Source: Acidobacteriota bacterium
GTDB taxonomy: Bacteria; Acidobacteriota; Holophagae; Thermotomaculales; Thermotomaculaceae
DNA: 29,822 nt
NCBI GenBank assembly: GCA_027038695.1
Contig: JALWHA010000215.1
Location: 1 to 29,822 of the forward strand
Direction of reading: 5' to 3'
Within the stretch, counting starts at the first letter, position 1. Every line of letters starts with the position of its first letter. Position numbers and translations under genes: made by a program. Positions 15,756 through 24,602 of this stretch are shown here, in pieces. Under the pieces are notes generated by a model, which worked only from the letters and a program-made list of their open reading frames with translations, ran no database searches and was not told where the DNA came from.

Positions 15756-17516
15756 ATGGATTTATTTGAAGGCCTTTCTCAAATCGAACAGTCTTATTTG
15801 AAAGTTCTAAACCAAATGAGAAGGCAGGATTTTTCTGAAAACGAGTTAGGGTTTATTCTGAACGTGGCAAGATTTACCTCTTCGCCTATCTTGTTAGCCT
15901 TTATTATGGCATGCCCGAAATGGTATAACAGGCCTGAGATCAAAGAAGTCTTATCCCACCACGACCTTATACCCTCTCATATACAAAACTACTTTAGAAA
16001 AGTTCTAAGTGTAGTAGATTTATTTAGACAGGCTGGGCAATCCCATAATCAAACAGAAAAAGAAAAACTCCTTTTAAGAGCGAAACTGATAATAGACAAC
16101 TTAATGGAAATAGACAAAGAATTCCTAAAAGAGTACTTGACCCGCTCCCTTGCCGAAAAAGGTTGTCCAGAACCGGATAACTCATATTTTCAAAAGGTAA
16201 ATGAGGTATACGTCAACTATTTCCTTAAAGAAGAATCTTTATCCATAGACGAAAAGACGCTGGAAGAAAAAATCATAAAAGCAAAAACCTCTACAGACTC
16301 AAAAGAGTTAATGATACTTGCGCTTGACCCTGACAGAAAAGTTTTTGAAACGGCAATTTCCAACAGGTATCTGGAAGAAAACGAACTGCTGGAAGTTCTA
16401 AAGAGGACAGACAAACCTGAAATTATTACTACCATATTCAACACACCAAGATGGTTTTTTAAAGAAAATGTCAGAAAGGCTATAGAAAACCACCCTTATA
16501 CACCTGAAGCAGTTAAATTTTCAATAAAAAAAAGCGAAAGTGTTTTATCCCTTTTTGAAAAACTCTCTAAATTAAAGAGGAATATTTCCGAAAGGGATAA
16601 AACTATTGAGGAAATCGTAGACGAATTAAAAACCTGTTCAGAATTGGAACTTCAGTATATTACCGTAGGCGTTAAAAGAAAATGGCCCCACCTGTTAAAC
16701 ATAATTAAAATCGTTTATAACTTTATGGACCAAAAAGGGTTATTTGAAAGAGAAACAATAGAGAAAGAAATAGAACTTAAAGAAAAACTTGAAGAATCCG
16801 ATATCTTTAAACTTATACAACGCGCTGCATTCTCAAACGACCCTAAAGAATTGGAAATGCTTATAAGTTACAACGACTTAAATATTTTCAGAAACGTATT
16901 GGCAAACCCTAACCTAAAAAAGGAAAACATAAAACCCTTTATCCATTCTTTTAACACAAGGAAATTAGTAATACTCGCAAATTCACCGAAGTGGAATAAA
17001 GATATAAAAATCATATCAACCATGCTCCACAACAAAAACCTTCCCGAGAAATACGGACTTCAATTTGTAAAGCAACTTACCGATTTAAAAGACTTGCTTG
17101 ACGTATTAAGGGATAAAAAGATCGCATCTATTGAAATTAAAAATGTGGCCTACTCCACCTTATTGCAAAAATTCAACTCAATGTCAAACAAAGAAAAAGC
17201 AAAGGTAATCATTAATTCGAGGGGAGAGATCTTCAGAGAACTCTGGAATGTTATCTTTAATGACGAAAAACTTCTTGAAACACTGCTTACCGAATTCAAA
17301 CCCGAACCGGATATTATTACAAGAATAGTACATTCAAGGCTTACTCCTGCGTCCATATTAAGATTAATAATAGAAAGAGAAATTCACCTTGATAATATTG
17401 CTGTTGTAGTTGAATTTTTCTCAAACCCCAAAGCAGGGCTTTCTTTACAGGAAAAACTGTTAGAAAAGATCTCACCGGAAATTATAGAACAATTAAAAAA
17501 AAGAAATTTAATTTAG
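15756..17516 (+). CDS. Helical-repeat protein of unknown function
   Basis: 586 residues from ATG 15756, 11 nt after the terminator T run; an in-frame TTG at 15744 lies within that run and is less likely. Almost wholly helical, rich in Lys/Glu/Leu, without signal peptide or membrane helix. Two regions, about residues 185-262 and 364-442 (counting from the TTG), align along their length. Each starts ..(D/Y)...(V/I)F...(I/L)(S/A)N..L..E(N), continues with (N)(T/S)P(R/K)W, and ends near a Pro-Glu. A third PKW copy occurs at residue 58 (ACPKWYNRPEI). This looks like an alpha-solenoid of the HEAT or leucine-rich-variant kind. No enzymatic motif seen; function unknown. Its stop touches the stop of the convergent sensor kinase. 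Confidence 0.75.
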   Translation: MDLFEGLSQIEQSYLKVLNQMRRQDFSENELGFILNVARFTSSPILLAFIMACPKWYNRPEIKEVLSHHDLIPSHIQNYFRKVLSVVDLFRQAGQSHNQTEKEKLLLRAKLIIDNLMEIDKEFLKEYLTRSLAEKGCPEPDNSYFQKVNEVYVNYFLKEESLSIDEKTLEEKIIKAKTSTDSKELMILALDPDRKVFETAISNRYLEENELLEVLKRTDKPEIITTIFNTPRWFFKENVRKAIENHPYTPEAVKFSIKKSESVLSLFEKLSKLKRNISERDKTIEEIVDELKTCSELELQYITVGVKRKWPHLLNIIKIVYNFMDQKGLFERETIEKEIELKEKLEESDIFKLIQRAAFSNDPKELEMLISYNDLNIFRNVLANPNLKKENIKPFIHSFNTRKLVILANSPKWNKDIKIISTMLHNKNLPEKYGLQFVKQLTDLKDLLDVLRDKKIASIEIKNVAYSTLLQKFNSMSNKEKAKVIINSRGEIFRELWNVIFNDEKLLETLLTEFKPEPDIITRIVHSRLTPASILRLIIEREIHLDNIAVVVEFFSNPKAGLSLQEKLLEKISPEIIEQLKKRNLI

Positions 17517-20516
17517 TTAAGAAAGGCTTTCTACAATTACTCTTTTAAAATCTTCTATCAAATACGGTTTAGGAAGTACGTTTATAAAACCCAATTTTTC
17601 AAAATCAGACATTGCTGCGGAATGTGCGTAACCGCTTGATACAACTACTTTAACATTAGGGTCTATTTCCAACAATTTCTTTAGTGTATCCTCTCCCCCC
17701 ATACCTCCAACAACAGTTAAATCGACAAAAACAATATCAAAGTGTTCACCATCATGCATAGCATCTTTATAAGCTTTAACGGCTTCTTCACCGTTTGCAA
17801 CAGTAACCATTTTGCAATTTAAAGCATAAGCAAAATCTTCGGCAACCTCTCTAACATCTTCTTCGTCATCCATAAAAAGTATTTTCAATTTACTAAAATC
17901 AAATTGCCCGGCAGCCATAACTCCTTTATTTCCCCTCACAGCTGTTTTTTCAGGTTTTTCACCTCTATAAACCACTCCTTTTTCTTCTTCAAAAACCACT
18001 TTAACAGGAATGTAAATATGAAAAACAGCTCCTCCTGAAGGGCTGTTTTCGGCGGTAATATAACCGTCATGCTTTGATATAACCGAATAGGCAACCGCAA
18101 GTCCTAACCCTGTACCGTATTTTTTCGTGGTAAAGTAAGGCTCAAATATTCTCTCAAGTACATCCGAGGGTATCCCTGGACCGTTGTCTTCAATTTTAAT
18201 ATGAACATACTTAGAATACTTTTCCCTTAAAGGTAAAGACGGATATTCTTTTTTATCATAAAAAAAGTTTTCAGCCTTAATATTAATTATTCCCTTGTCT
18301 TTCAGAACATCTCTTGCATTTGTAAAAATGTTATTAAAAACCTGCTCCAATTGAGTCGGATCAGCCTCTATCGGGAAAACATCTTCGTCAACATCTAACA
18401 TAACCCTGATAGAAGTACCGGCTAAAAACAGGTCAACCATATTCTTCAAAAAAAACTTTAAATCACCAATCTTCTTCTTTATCGGGGCTCCTCCTTTTGC
18501 AAAGGTAAGAAGCCTTTGCGCAAGCCCGGTTGCCTTTTTTAGAGATACCTGAGCCCTGTCCAATATCGGTTTCAAATCATCGTTAGATTTAATCAATGCC
18601 AACTCTATATTACCCTGCAAAACCTGAAGTAAATTGTTAAAATCATGCGCTATACCCGCAGCCAAAGTAGCCAGAGAGTCCAGCTTTTTCTGTTTTAAAA
18701 TTTCCCTTTTATAAATTTCATGTTCCGTGATGTCACTTACAACTACAATTCCCCCCACAACCTTACTCCCTATTTTTACAGGCGAAGCAGACACTGACAC
18801 ATAGACCTTATTCCCATCATTCCTATAAAGAAAGATATCATCATTTTGATACCCTTCAATGATATCTTTAAAAGTAATAAAAATCCTTTTAACTTCTTTG
18901 TTGCCAAATTCATCCTCAAAGTAAAAAGATAAAACTTCATTGCAAGCCAGGTTTTCCAATTCAGATTCTGTCTTCTTAAATAATCTTTCGGCAGCCTTAT
19001 TTACCACTTTTACCCTACCCTTTTCATCTAAAACAATCACGCTTTCCCCTATACTCCTTAAAGTTGCTGCAAGCCTTTCCTTTTCTTCTTTTAAACTCTC
19101 ATGATAAACCTTCCTCATTGTTACATCAATAGCAGTACCTAAAGCAAGCCTTCCCCCCGAAATATCTATATGATCTGCTACAAACTCAACCCAACGCACC
19201 TTACCGTCTTTTCTTATTATTCTGAATTCATAAGAACGGGGCACGTCGTCTCCATCAAGTCTTTTTAATCCCCGGTTTCTAACCACAGTCCTCTCTTCCG
19301 GGTGTACCACATCCCAAAAATGCATATTTAGCAATTCTTCTCGCGAATAACCTAAAATCTCACAGGTAGCAGGATTAACATATTTAAAAAATTCACCATA
19401 AAGGAAAACAGCTGCACTTGTACTTTCTGTAAAAGCCCTGAATTTCTCTTCACTTTCTTTTAACATCTTATGCAGTTTAACCTCTTCATCAACATCAAGA
19501 ACAAGGCCTAACAAATACTTCTCCCCCTTTAAAACAACCATACGTAACCTGACATATATCCAAAACACTCTGCCATCTTGTGCCTTTGCCAGCCATCTAA
19601 AAGAAGAATACCCAACATCAAGCGTTTCTTCGAAATATCGCCTCATTAAATTTTTGGTAAAGGTATCATCACTCAACTCAATAGCGTTCATCCCCTTTAA
19701 CTGTTCTTCACTGAACTTGAACATTTTAATAAAACTTTCGTTAACCTGAAGTATATTTCCGGCCAGATCCATGAAAACAAAACCGTCGGGCATAGATTCA
19801 AGAAGTACTTCTAACTCTTCATTAATCTCTTGTAACGCATCCTCCCTGTTTTTAATAGACTCTATCATATTTTCTATTTCCGAGAGCAATTTACCAAACT
19901 CTTGAAATTTCACATCTTTTTCTATAACTTTAAATTCATATTCACCCCTTTTAACACCCTCTATTGCGTCGCTTAATATATTTAAAGGTGCCAATATATA
20001 ATTCCTGATTAAGTATCTGCTCCCAAAAAGGAGAATCAACGCCAAAGACGCTATTAAACACAACATTAAAAACACAAAAGTATCTATAAAATCCTTCAAC
20101 GACTGTTCCGAATAGACTATTTCCACACTACCTATCTTTTTACCGTCAAAAACAACCGATCTTTTTACCTTTTTGCTAAGGTTTGACAAAACAATCTGTT
20201 TATAATAGGGAAGAGTTTTAGAGATCACGGTTTTTCCAGAATCGTCAAACACCGTTACCGCGCAAATATCTTTGCTATTTAAAAACACCTGCGCATACCT
20301 GCCGACTGAATCAAAATCATAACTCCAAAGCGGATAGGCTATAACATCGCTAAAAGATTTCGTATACCTGTTTATTCTTTCCTTAAACGAATTTTTTCTT
20401 TTGGTATAAGAAATTCCCATAAACAGGAAACCGCTTATCGTAAATGCAAGGAAGATCTGAATAAGATATGCAACCGAAAACTTGTTAAGAATAGAAGGTA
20501 CTTTATTCCTGGCCAT
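17517..20516 (-). CDS. Membrane hybrid sensor histidine kinase with three PAS domains and receiver
   Basis: 999 residues from ATG 20516 (GGAG 5 nt upstream; GTG 20522 is an alternative). Positions counted from the GTG: TM1 about 18-38; extracytoplasmic sensor domain 40-145 with PLWSYDFDSV, like single-Cache sensors; TM2 about 148-167; HAMP-like linker 168-225; PAS domains about 236-350, 357-470 and 485-600 (each ending in an LD.DEE/ID.T/SDIT motif); HisKA with His626 in AAGIAHDFNNLL; HATPase with N728-type box (FNNIFTNARD), DNGPGIP and GTGLGLAVAYSV; receiver domain 878-1000 with DDEED, phosphoacceptor Asp934 and Lys985 (LPKP). Product senses an unknown signal and phosphorelays internally. No partner regulator or output gene is adjacent. 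Confidence 0.93.
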   Translation of the reverse strand: MARNKVPSILNKFSVAYLIQIFLAFTISGFLFMGISYTKRKNSFKERINRYTKSFSDVIAYPLWSYDFDSVGRYAQVFLNSKDICAVTVFDDSGKTVISKTLPYYKQIVLSNLSKKVKRSVVFDGKKIGSVEIVYSEQSLKDFIDTFVFLMLCLIASLALILLFGSRYLIRNYILAPLNILSDAIEGVKRGEYEFKVIEKDVKFQEFGKLLSEIENMIESIKNREDALQEINEELEVLLESMPDGFVFMDLAGNILQVNESFIKMFKFSEEQLKGMNAIELSDDTFTKNLMRRYFEETLDVGYSSFRWLAKAQDGRVFWIYVRLRMVVLKGEKYLLGLVLDVDEEVKLHKMLKESEEKFRAFTESTSAAVFLYGEFFKYVNPATCEILGYSREELLNMHFWDVVHPEERTVVRNRGLKRLDGDDVPRSYEFRIIRKDGKVRWVEFVADHIDISGGRLALGTAIDVTMRKVYHESLKEEKERLAATLRSIGESVIVLDEKGRVKVVNKAAERLFKKTESELENLACNEVLSFYFEDEFGNKEVKRIFITFKDIIEGYQNDDIFLYRNDGNKVYVSVSASPVKIGSKVVGGIVVVSDITEHEIYKREILKQKKLDSLATLAAGIAHDFNNLLQVLQGNIELALIKSNDDLKPILDRAQVSLKKATGLAQRLLTFAKGGAPIKKKIGDLKFFLKNMVDLFLAGTSIRVMLDVDEDVFPIEADPTQLEQVFNNIFTNARDVLKDKGIINIKAENFFYDKKEYPSLPLREKYSKYVHIKIEDNGPGIPSDVLERIFEPYFTTKKYGTGLGLAVAYSVISKHDGYITAENSPSGGAVFHIYIPVKVVFEEEKGVVYRGEKPEKTAVRGNKGVMAAGQFDFSKLKILFMDDEEDVREVAEDFAYALNCKMVTVANGEEAVKAYKDAMHDGEHFDIVFVDLTVVGGMGGEDTLKKLLEIDPNVKVVVSSGYAHSAAMSDFEKLGFINVLPKPYLIEDFKRVIVESLS

Positions 20517-20539
20517 TATCACTCCAAATTTATATATAA

Positions 20540-20567
20540 ATAATACTATCTATTTATTTTTTTTCAA
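20540..20567 (-). promoter_or_regulatory. Promoter for the sensor kinase
   Basis: Minus-strand -35 TTGAAA (20567-20562), 16-bp spacer, -10 TATTAT (20545-20540); the ATG is 23 nt downstream of the -10. The 80-nt region to the plus-strand promoter is very AT-rich. Confidence 0.5.
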
Positions 20568-20594
20568 TATTCAACCAACCTGAATCCTGAAAAA

Positions 20595-20623
20595 TTGAAA
20601 AACATTTGTAATTATGCTAATCT
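20595..20623 (+). promoter_or_regulatory. Promoter candidate for the TPR-glmU operon
   Basis: -35 TTGAAA (20595-20600), 17-bp spacer, weak -10 TAATCT (20618-20623) helped by an upstream TG one base away (extended -10, TGCTAATCT). The ATG at 20659 follows 35 nt later. Confidence 0.4.
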
Positions 20624-20658
20624 TTATTATTAGAAACGAAGTAGCGGGAGGGGATAAC

Positions 20659-21105
20659 ATGGCATTAATACTATATGAAGAAGGCTTAAACCTTTTTGCT
20701 AAAAAGGATTATAAAAAAGCAATAGATAAGTTCAATAAATCCATAGAGTCTACCAATGATTTACAACTTATTTCAAAATGCAAAAGTTACATCGCTCTTT
20801 GTAATGAAAGATTACAAGAAAAAAAATCAAATAAGAAAAAAGTTGATTACGGATATGCCGTCTTCCTGATAAACAACGGACAATTTGGAGAAGCCAAAAA
20901 AGTTTTAGACGAGATATTTAAAACAAACAAAAACAGAAATGAAACTTACCTTTACCTTTACGCTATTGCCGAAGCAGGTGAAAATAATGAGATAAATGCA
21001 GAAAAACACCTAAAAAAAGCAATGGCAAATAATCCGTCAATAATTTATATCGCCGTAAAAGATCAAATCCTTAAACCTATTGCATTAAAAATATTAGGAA
21101 AATAA
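20659..21105 (+). CDS. Small TPR-repeat protein
   Basis: 148 residues from ATG 20659, chosen because GGGAGGGG lies about 6 nt upstream; an in-frame ATG at 20614 lacks a ribosome site. The N-terminus is a clear TPR unit (LYEEGLNLFAKKDYKKAIDK), and a second lies around YAVFLINNGQFGEAKKVLDE, with a third partial helix pair toward the end. Cytosolic and basic. It resembles the first repeats of the 385-residue TPR protein at 11652-12809 (ISKCKSYIALCNERLQEKK versus IESMVSECKKKLAEKN), so the two may be paralogues. First gene of the glmU operon, 2 nt before glmU. Role unknown; probably protein-binding. Confidence 0.75.
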   Translation: MALILYEEGLNLFAKKDYKKAIDKFNKSIESTNDLQLISKCKSYIALCNERLQEKKSNKKKVDYGYAVFLINNGQFGEAKKVLDEIFKTNKNRNETYLYLYAIAEAGENNEINAEKHLKKAMANNPSIIYIAVKDQILKPIALKILGK

Positions 21106-21107
21106 TA

Positions 21108-22487
21108 ATGCAAGAAATCAAATGGCTTATTCTTGCCGCCGGAGAAGGAAAAAGAATGAAATCCGCTACCCCGAAAGTATTTCACAAGGTGGGCGGCATT
21201 CCTATATTCTTTAGAATCTTAAATACCGCCAAAAAACTTAATATTAAAGCTGGGGCTGTTTTCGGCAAAAACATAGAAAAAGCAAAAAAATACGTAAAAG
21301 ACGTTCAAATCAATATATTCGAACAAACAGAAAGACTCGGCACCGCTCATGCGGTTATGTGTGCAAAAGAATTTTATGCTGATGAAAACGGCTACACCCT
21401 TATAACTCCTGGCGATATCCCGTTAATAGAAAAAAACGATATTGAAAATTTTATAAAATTCACGTTTAAAAGGGACGCTGACGCCACAATACTTGCCTTC
21501 CGCACTAACAATCCGAAAGGATACGGACGGGTATTTGAAATAGACGGAGAATTTTTCAACATTATTGAAGAAAAAGACGCAAACGAGGAAGAAAAGCAAA
21601 ATAACCTCGTCAATTCAGGTATTTACATTTTTAAAAACTCACTCCTTTTAGAATATTTAAAAGAGGTTTCAAACAATAACGCTCAAAATGAATACTATTT
21701 AACGGACTTACCATATATCTTAAAACATAAAGGTTATTCAATTGCGGTATTTAAAACATCCGAAGAAGAAAATTTTTATGGAGTAAACGATAGAAAGCAA
21801 CTGTCAAAAGCCGATTCAATAGCGATAAAGAGAAATATCGGGAAACACATGGACAACGGGATAACAATTTATCAGCCTGAAACGGTCAGGATAGAAGACG
21901 ACGTAGAAATAGGGAAAGATACAATAATTTATCCGGGAGTAATAATAGAAGCGAGAAGCAAAATAGGGAAAAACTGCATTATAAAATCGGGAAGCATTAT
22001 CATAGGCAGTAAAATAGGCGCAAATACTTCTATTCTGGAATACTCTCACATTGAAGGGGCAGAAGTATCGTCTAACTGTTCAATAGGCCCCTTTGCGAGA
22101 TTAAGGCCGGGAACCGTTACAGAAGAAAAGGTTAAAATAGGAAACTTTGTAGAAACCAAAAAAGCAGTGTTAAGAGAAGGGGTAAAATCTTCACACCTGA
22201 CATATTTAGGGGACTGCGAAATAGGAGAAAACAGCAATATAGGAGCAGGAACGATAACCTGTAATTATGACGGAGAGAAAAAACATAAAACAATTATCGG
22301 GAAAAACTGTTTCATAGGCAGCGACACACAACTTGTGGCACCAGTTAAAATAGGCAACTTCTCTTACATAGGAGCAGGTTCAACCATCACAAGCGACGTA
22401 CCAGAATGCTGTCTTGCCTTATCAAGGGTTAAACAAAGAACAATTAAAGATTGGCCTAAAAAAAAGGGTAAAAAATGCAACAACTAA
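21108..22487 (+). CDS. glmU: Bifunctional N-acetylglucosamine-1-phosphate uridyltransferase / glucosamine-1-phosphate acetyltransferase
   Basis: 459 residues, full length. Makes UDP-GlcNAc, the precursor of peptidoglycan and lipid A, in the cytosol. N-terminal uridyltransferase, about 1-228: LILAAGEGKRMKSATPKV at 7-24, EQTERLGTAHAV and TPGDIPLI. C-terminal left-handed beta helix of hexapeptide repeats from about 250, including RLRPGT, KSSHLTYLGD with the catalytic His and NIGAGTITCNYDG. Both activities look intact. Starts 2 nt after the TPR gene and overlaps the next gene by 13 nt. Confidence 0.98.
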   Translation: MQEIKWLILAAGEGKRMKSATPKVFHKVGGIPIFFRILNTAKKLNIKAGAVFGKNIEKAKKYVKDVQINIFEQTERLGTAHAVMCAKEFYADENGYTLITPGDIPLIEKNDIENFIKFTFKRDADATILAFRTNNPKGYGRVFEIDGEFFNIIEEKDANEEEKQNNLVNSGIYIFKNSLLLEYLKEVSNNNAQNEYYLTDLPYILKHKGYSIAVFKTSEEENFYGVNDRKQLSKADSIAIKRNIGKHMDNGITIYQPETVRIEDDVEIGKDTIIYPGVIIEARSKIGKNCIIKSGSIIIGSKIGANTSILEYSHIEGAEVSSNCSIGPFARLRPGTVTEEKVKIGNFVETKKAVLREGVKSSHLTYLGDCEIGENSNIGAGTITCNYDGEKKHKTIIGKNCFIGSDTQLVAPVKIGNFSYIGAGSTITSDVPECCLALSRVKQRTIKDWPKKKGKKCNN

Positions 22488-23569
22488 AAGGCACCCTTGA
22501 ACTGATGGGTATTGCCGACGCAATGCAGTTTCTTGCTGTCGGAGGCCATACCGGGGTTCTAAAAATTACCAATTACAAAGAAACAAAAAAGATCTATTTT
22601 AAAAACGGAAAAATTATAGCAACCGCTTCCGAAAATCCTAACGAATACCTGGGACAATTCCTGATAAGTTATGGCATTATTACCGAAAAAGGGTTAAAAG
22701 AAGCGATAGACGCCCAAAAGGAAAAAAACATGATGTTAGGCAAAATGCTGGTGGAAGAAGGAATAGTAAGCGAAACAAAAATGAAACAGTTTATTAAAAC
22801 AAAGATTGAAGAAACAGTGTATGGTGCTTTCACATGGGAAGAAGGGGAATACGAATTTATCCCCAATGAAACCATAGAGTTAGACATGATTGAAGCACAG
22901 GTTGACCCAAATGCCGTAATATTGGAAGCGGCACGGAGGGTGGACGAATGGGAAAGAATAAAAAAAGTTATTCCTAATAAAGAGTATATCCCTGTTATCG
23001 TCTTTGATAAAATTGTAGACGCACTTCCTCTATCTCCAAACCACGCTAAATTATTAAGAGCAATAAACGGTAAAAAAACAGTTAAAAATATAGCAATGGA
23101 ATTCCGCTCTCCAGATTTTTACGTGTTTAAAACACTTTTCGACTGTTATCAGGCAGGGTACCTAAAATTCAAAAAATCCAGTGAAGTTGACCTCTCTATT
23201 GCCAAAAAAAGCATAAAAAACAAAGTATTGAAATTAATAGAAAAAAACTCTTTTGTGGAAAGCTACTCTTTAATAGAAGTGCTTTCATACAAATACAGAG
23301 ACCATAAAGTAGCAAATGACTTAATCCAACACCTGCAAAAACGGGTAAACGAAATAATAGGGGACGGCAGCAAAATCCCCAGGCTTACCAAAACAATAAA
23401 CGAGATTGCAGCCATGACCTTTTCCCCCGAAGAAGGTTTTTTAATCTCCAGGGTAAACGGCAATTGGGATATAAACTCAATAATAAAAATTTCACCTATA
23501 AAGGAAAATAAAGCAAGAACAATCTTTGCTGAACTCTATCAAAAGGGTATAATTAAATTTGATGGATAA
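22475..23569 (+). CDS. DUF4388 (PATAN) domain protein
   Basis: 364 residues, ATG 22475 inside the end of glmU with AAAGGGT upstream. Residues 1-125 carry the DUF4388/PATAN pattern: LKGTLELMGIADAMQFLAVG, then GVLKIT....KKIYFKNGKIIAT and ..GEYEF. Within it, 58-82 and 87-110 show YLGQFLISYGIITE and LGKMLVEEGIVSE, a GspE-N/MshEN-like repeat also seen in GspE of this window. The remainder (about 170-364) is helical, with two similar winged-helix-like segments (LLRAINGKKTVKNIAMEF and FLISRVNGNWDINSIIKI). Family knowledge: such proteins occur in Acidobacteriota and deltaproteobacteria, often linked to signalling or gliding/pili; no activity is proven here. Cytosolic. Confidence 0.8.
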   Translation: MQQLKGTLELMGIADAMQFLAVGGHTGVLKITNYKETKKIYFKNGKIIATASENPNEYLGQFLISYGIITEKGLKEAIDAQKEKNMMLGKMLVEEGIVSETKMKQFIKTKIEETVYGAFTWEEGEYEFIPNETIELDMIEAQVDPNAVILEAARRVDEWERIKKVIPNKEYIPVIVFDKIVDALPLSPNHAKLLRAINGKKTVKNIAMEFRSPDFYVFKTLFDCYQAGYLKFKKSSEVDLSIAKKSIKNKVLKLIEKNSFVESYSLIEVLSYKYRDHKVANDLIQHLQKRVNEIIGDGSKIPRLTKTINEIAAMTFSPEEGFLISRVNGNWDINSIIKISPIKENKARTIFAELYQKGIIKFDG

Positions 23570-24602
23570 CAAAAACAATTTTGAAGATTTAGAATTTGAA
23601 AACCTGGTTGAAATAAGAAAGATAGAAAAACCAGAAAAAAAGAAGGGGAATGTTTTATATCTCTTAATTATCCTTATTCTCTTAGGAGTTAGCGGATTTT
23701 TGGGATACAGGGAGTTAAACAGGGGAAAAGAAACCGAACACCTGAAATCCGAGATCAAAAAGTTAAAAAAACAAGTTTCCCGCAAAGATGACGAATTGCA
23801 AGAATTATCAGATAAATTAGCAAAAATACAATCGGTTTTTTCTAAAAGCGGGAAAAAGAAAAGTGAACTATTAAAAAACATTTCCTCCCTTGAAACAGAA
23901 TTAAAGACGCAAAAAAACAAAATCAACCAATTAGGCAAAAAGGTTAAAACTCTTCAGAGAGAAGTTAAAAGGCTGAAATCAACAAACAAAAAACTCAAAA
24001 AAGAAACAAAAAGTTTTAAAAACCTACTAAATGAAAAAGACAAAACAATAACGGAAAAAGAAGCAAATATAAAGGAATTGGAAAACAAGCTGAAACAACA
24101 ATCGGTTACATTAAAAAATTTAAGGGAAACATTTTCAATGGAGTCAAACGCTTCCAAAAAACTCATATCAGAGTTGATAAGCGAGCAGAAAAAGAATCAA
24201 AAACTCCTTGAGAAAAACATTAAACTAAACGAAAAGATAAAGAGTTTAAACAAAAAGATAACCGTGCTTGAAAATGTTGACGAAGGTGACTTAATCCCCT
24301 CTTCAGATATGTTAACCTTAGCCAAACCCCTTGTAAATCCTCCGGCAAAAGTCAAATCAAAAGGAATTTTTTCAAAAATAAAAGGAATCGTTATCGTTAA
24401 CGCACTTATAGATGAATACGGAAATGTAAAAAACGCATACTTTGTTTCCACCGATATCCCTCAAGACAAAATAGATAGGGGAATACTTATCAACAAAGCA
24501 TTAACGACAATAAAAAAATGGAAATTCTCTCCCCCGCTTTACAAAGGCAAAACAGCCGTTAAAACATGGCAGCCTGTTACTATTCCGGTTCAAAGTGAAT
24601 AA
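23562..24602 (+). CDS. Membrane-anchored coiled-coil protein with TonB-C-like domain
   Basis: 346 residues from ATG 23562; overlaps the DUF4388 gene by 8 nt. A short acidic cytosolic N-terminus is followed by a basic patch and one membrane helix at 31-49 (VLYLLIILILLGVSGFLGY). Residues about 55-245 form a long Lys/Glu/Leu coiled coil in heptads. The last ~80 residues read GIVIVNALIDEYGNVKNAYF then ..TIKKWKFSPPLYKGK..V..PVTIPV, the pattern of TonB/TolA-type C-terminal domains. This suggests an inner-membrane protein that spans part of the periplasm and contacts an outer-membrane partner or peptidoglycan. No TonB Pro-rich linker. The stop touches the convergent comF stop. Function inferred only from architecture. 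Confidence 0.75.
   Translation: MDNKNNFEDLEFENLVEIRKIEKPEKKKGNVLYLLIILILLGVSGFLGYRELNRGKETEHLKSEIKKLKKQVSRKDDELQELSDKLAKIQSVFSKSGKKKSELLKNISSLETELKTQKNKINQLGKKVKTLQREVKRLKSTNKKLKKETKSFKNLLNEKDKTITEKEANIKELENKLKQQSVTLKNLRETFSMESNASKKLISELISEQKKNQKLLEKNIKLNEKIKSLNKKITVLENVDEGDLIPSSDMLTLAKPLVNPPAKVKSKGIFSKIKGIVIVNALIDEYGNVKNAYFVSTDIPQDKIDRGILINKALTTIKKWKFSPPLYKGKTAVKTWQPVTIPVQSE

Noticed and set aside
23492..23938. 148-codon minus-strand frame opposite the coiled-coil gene.
   Set aside because: Its Phe/Ser-rich product is the complement of Lys/Glu-rich coiled-coil codons; not a real gene.
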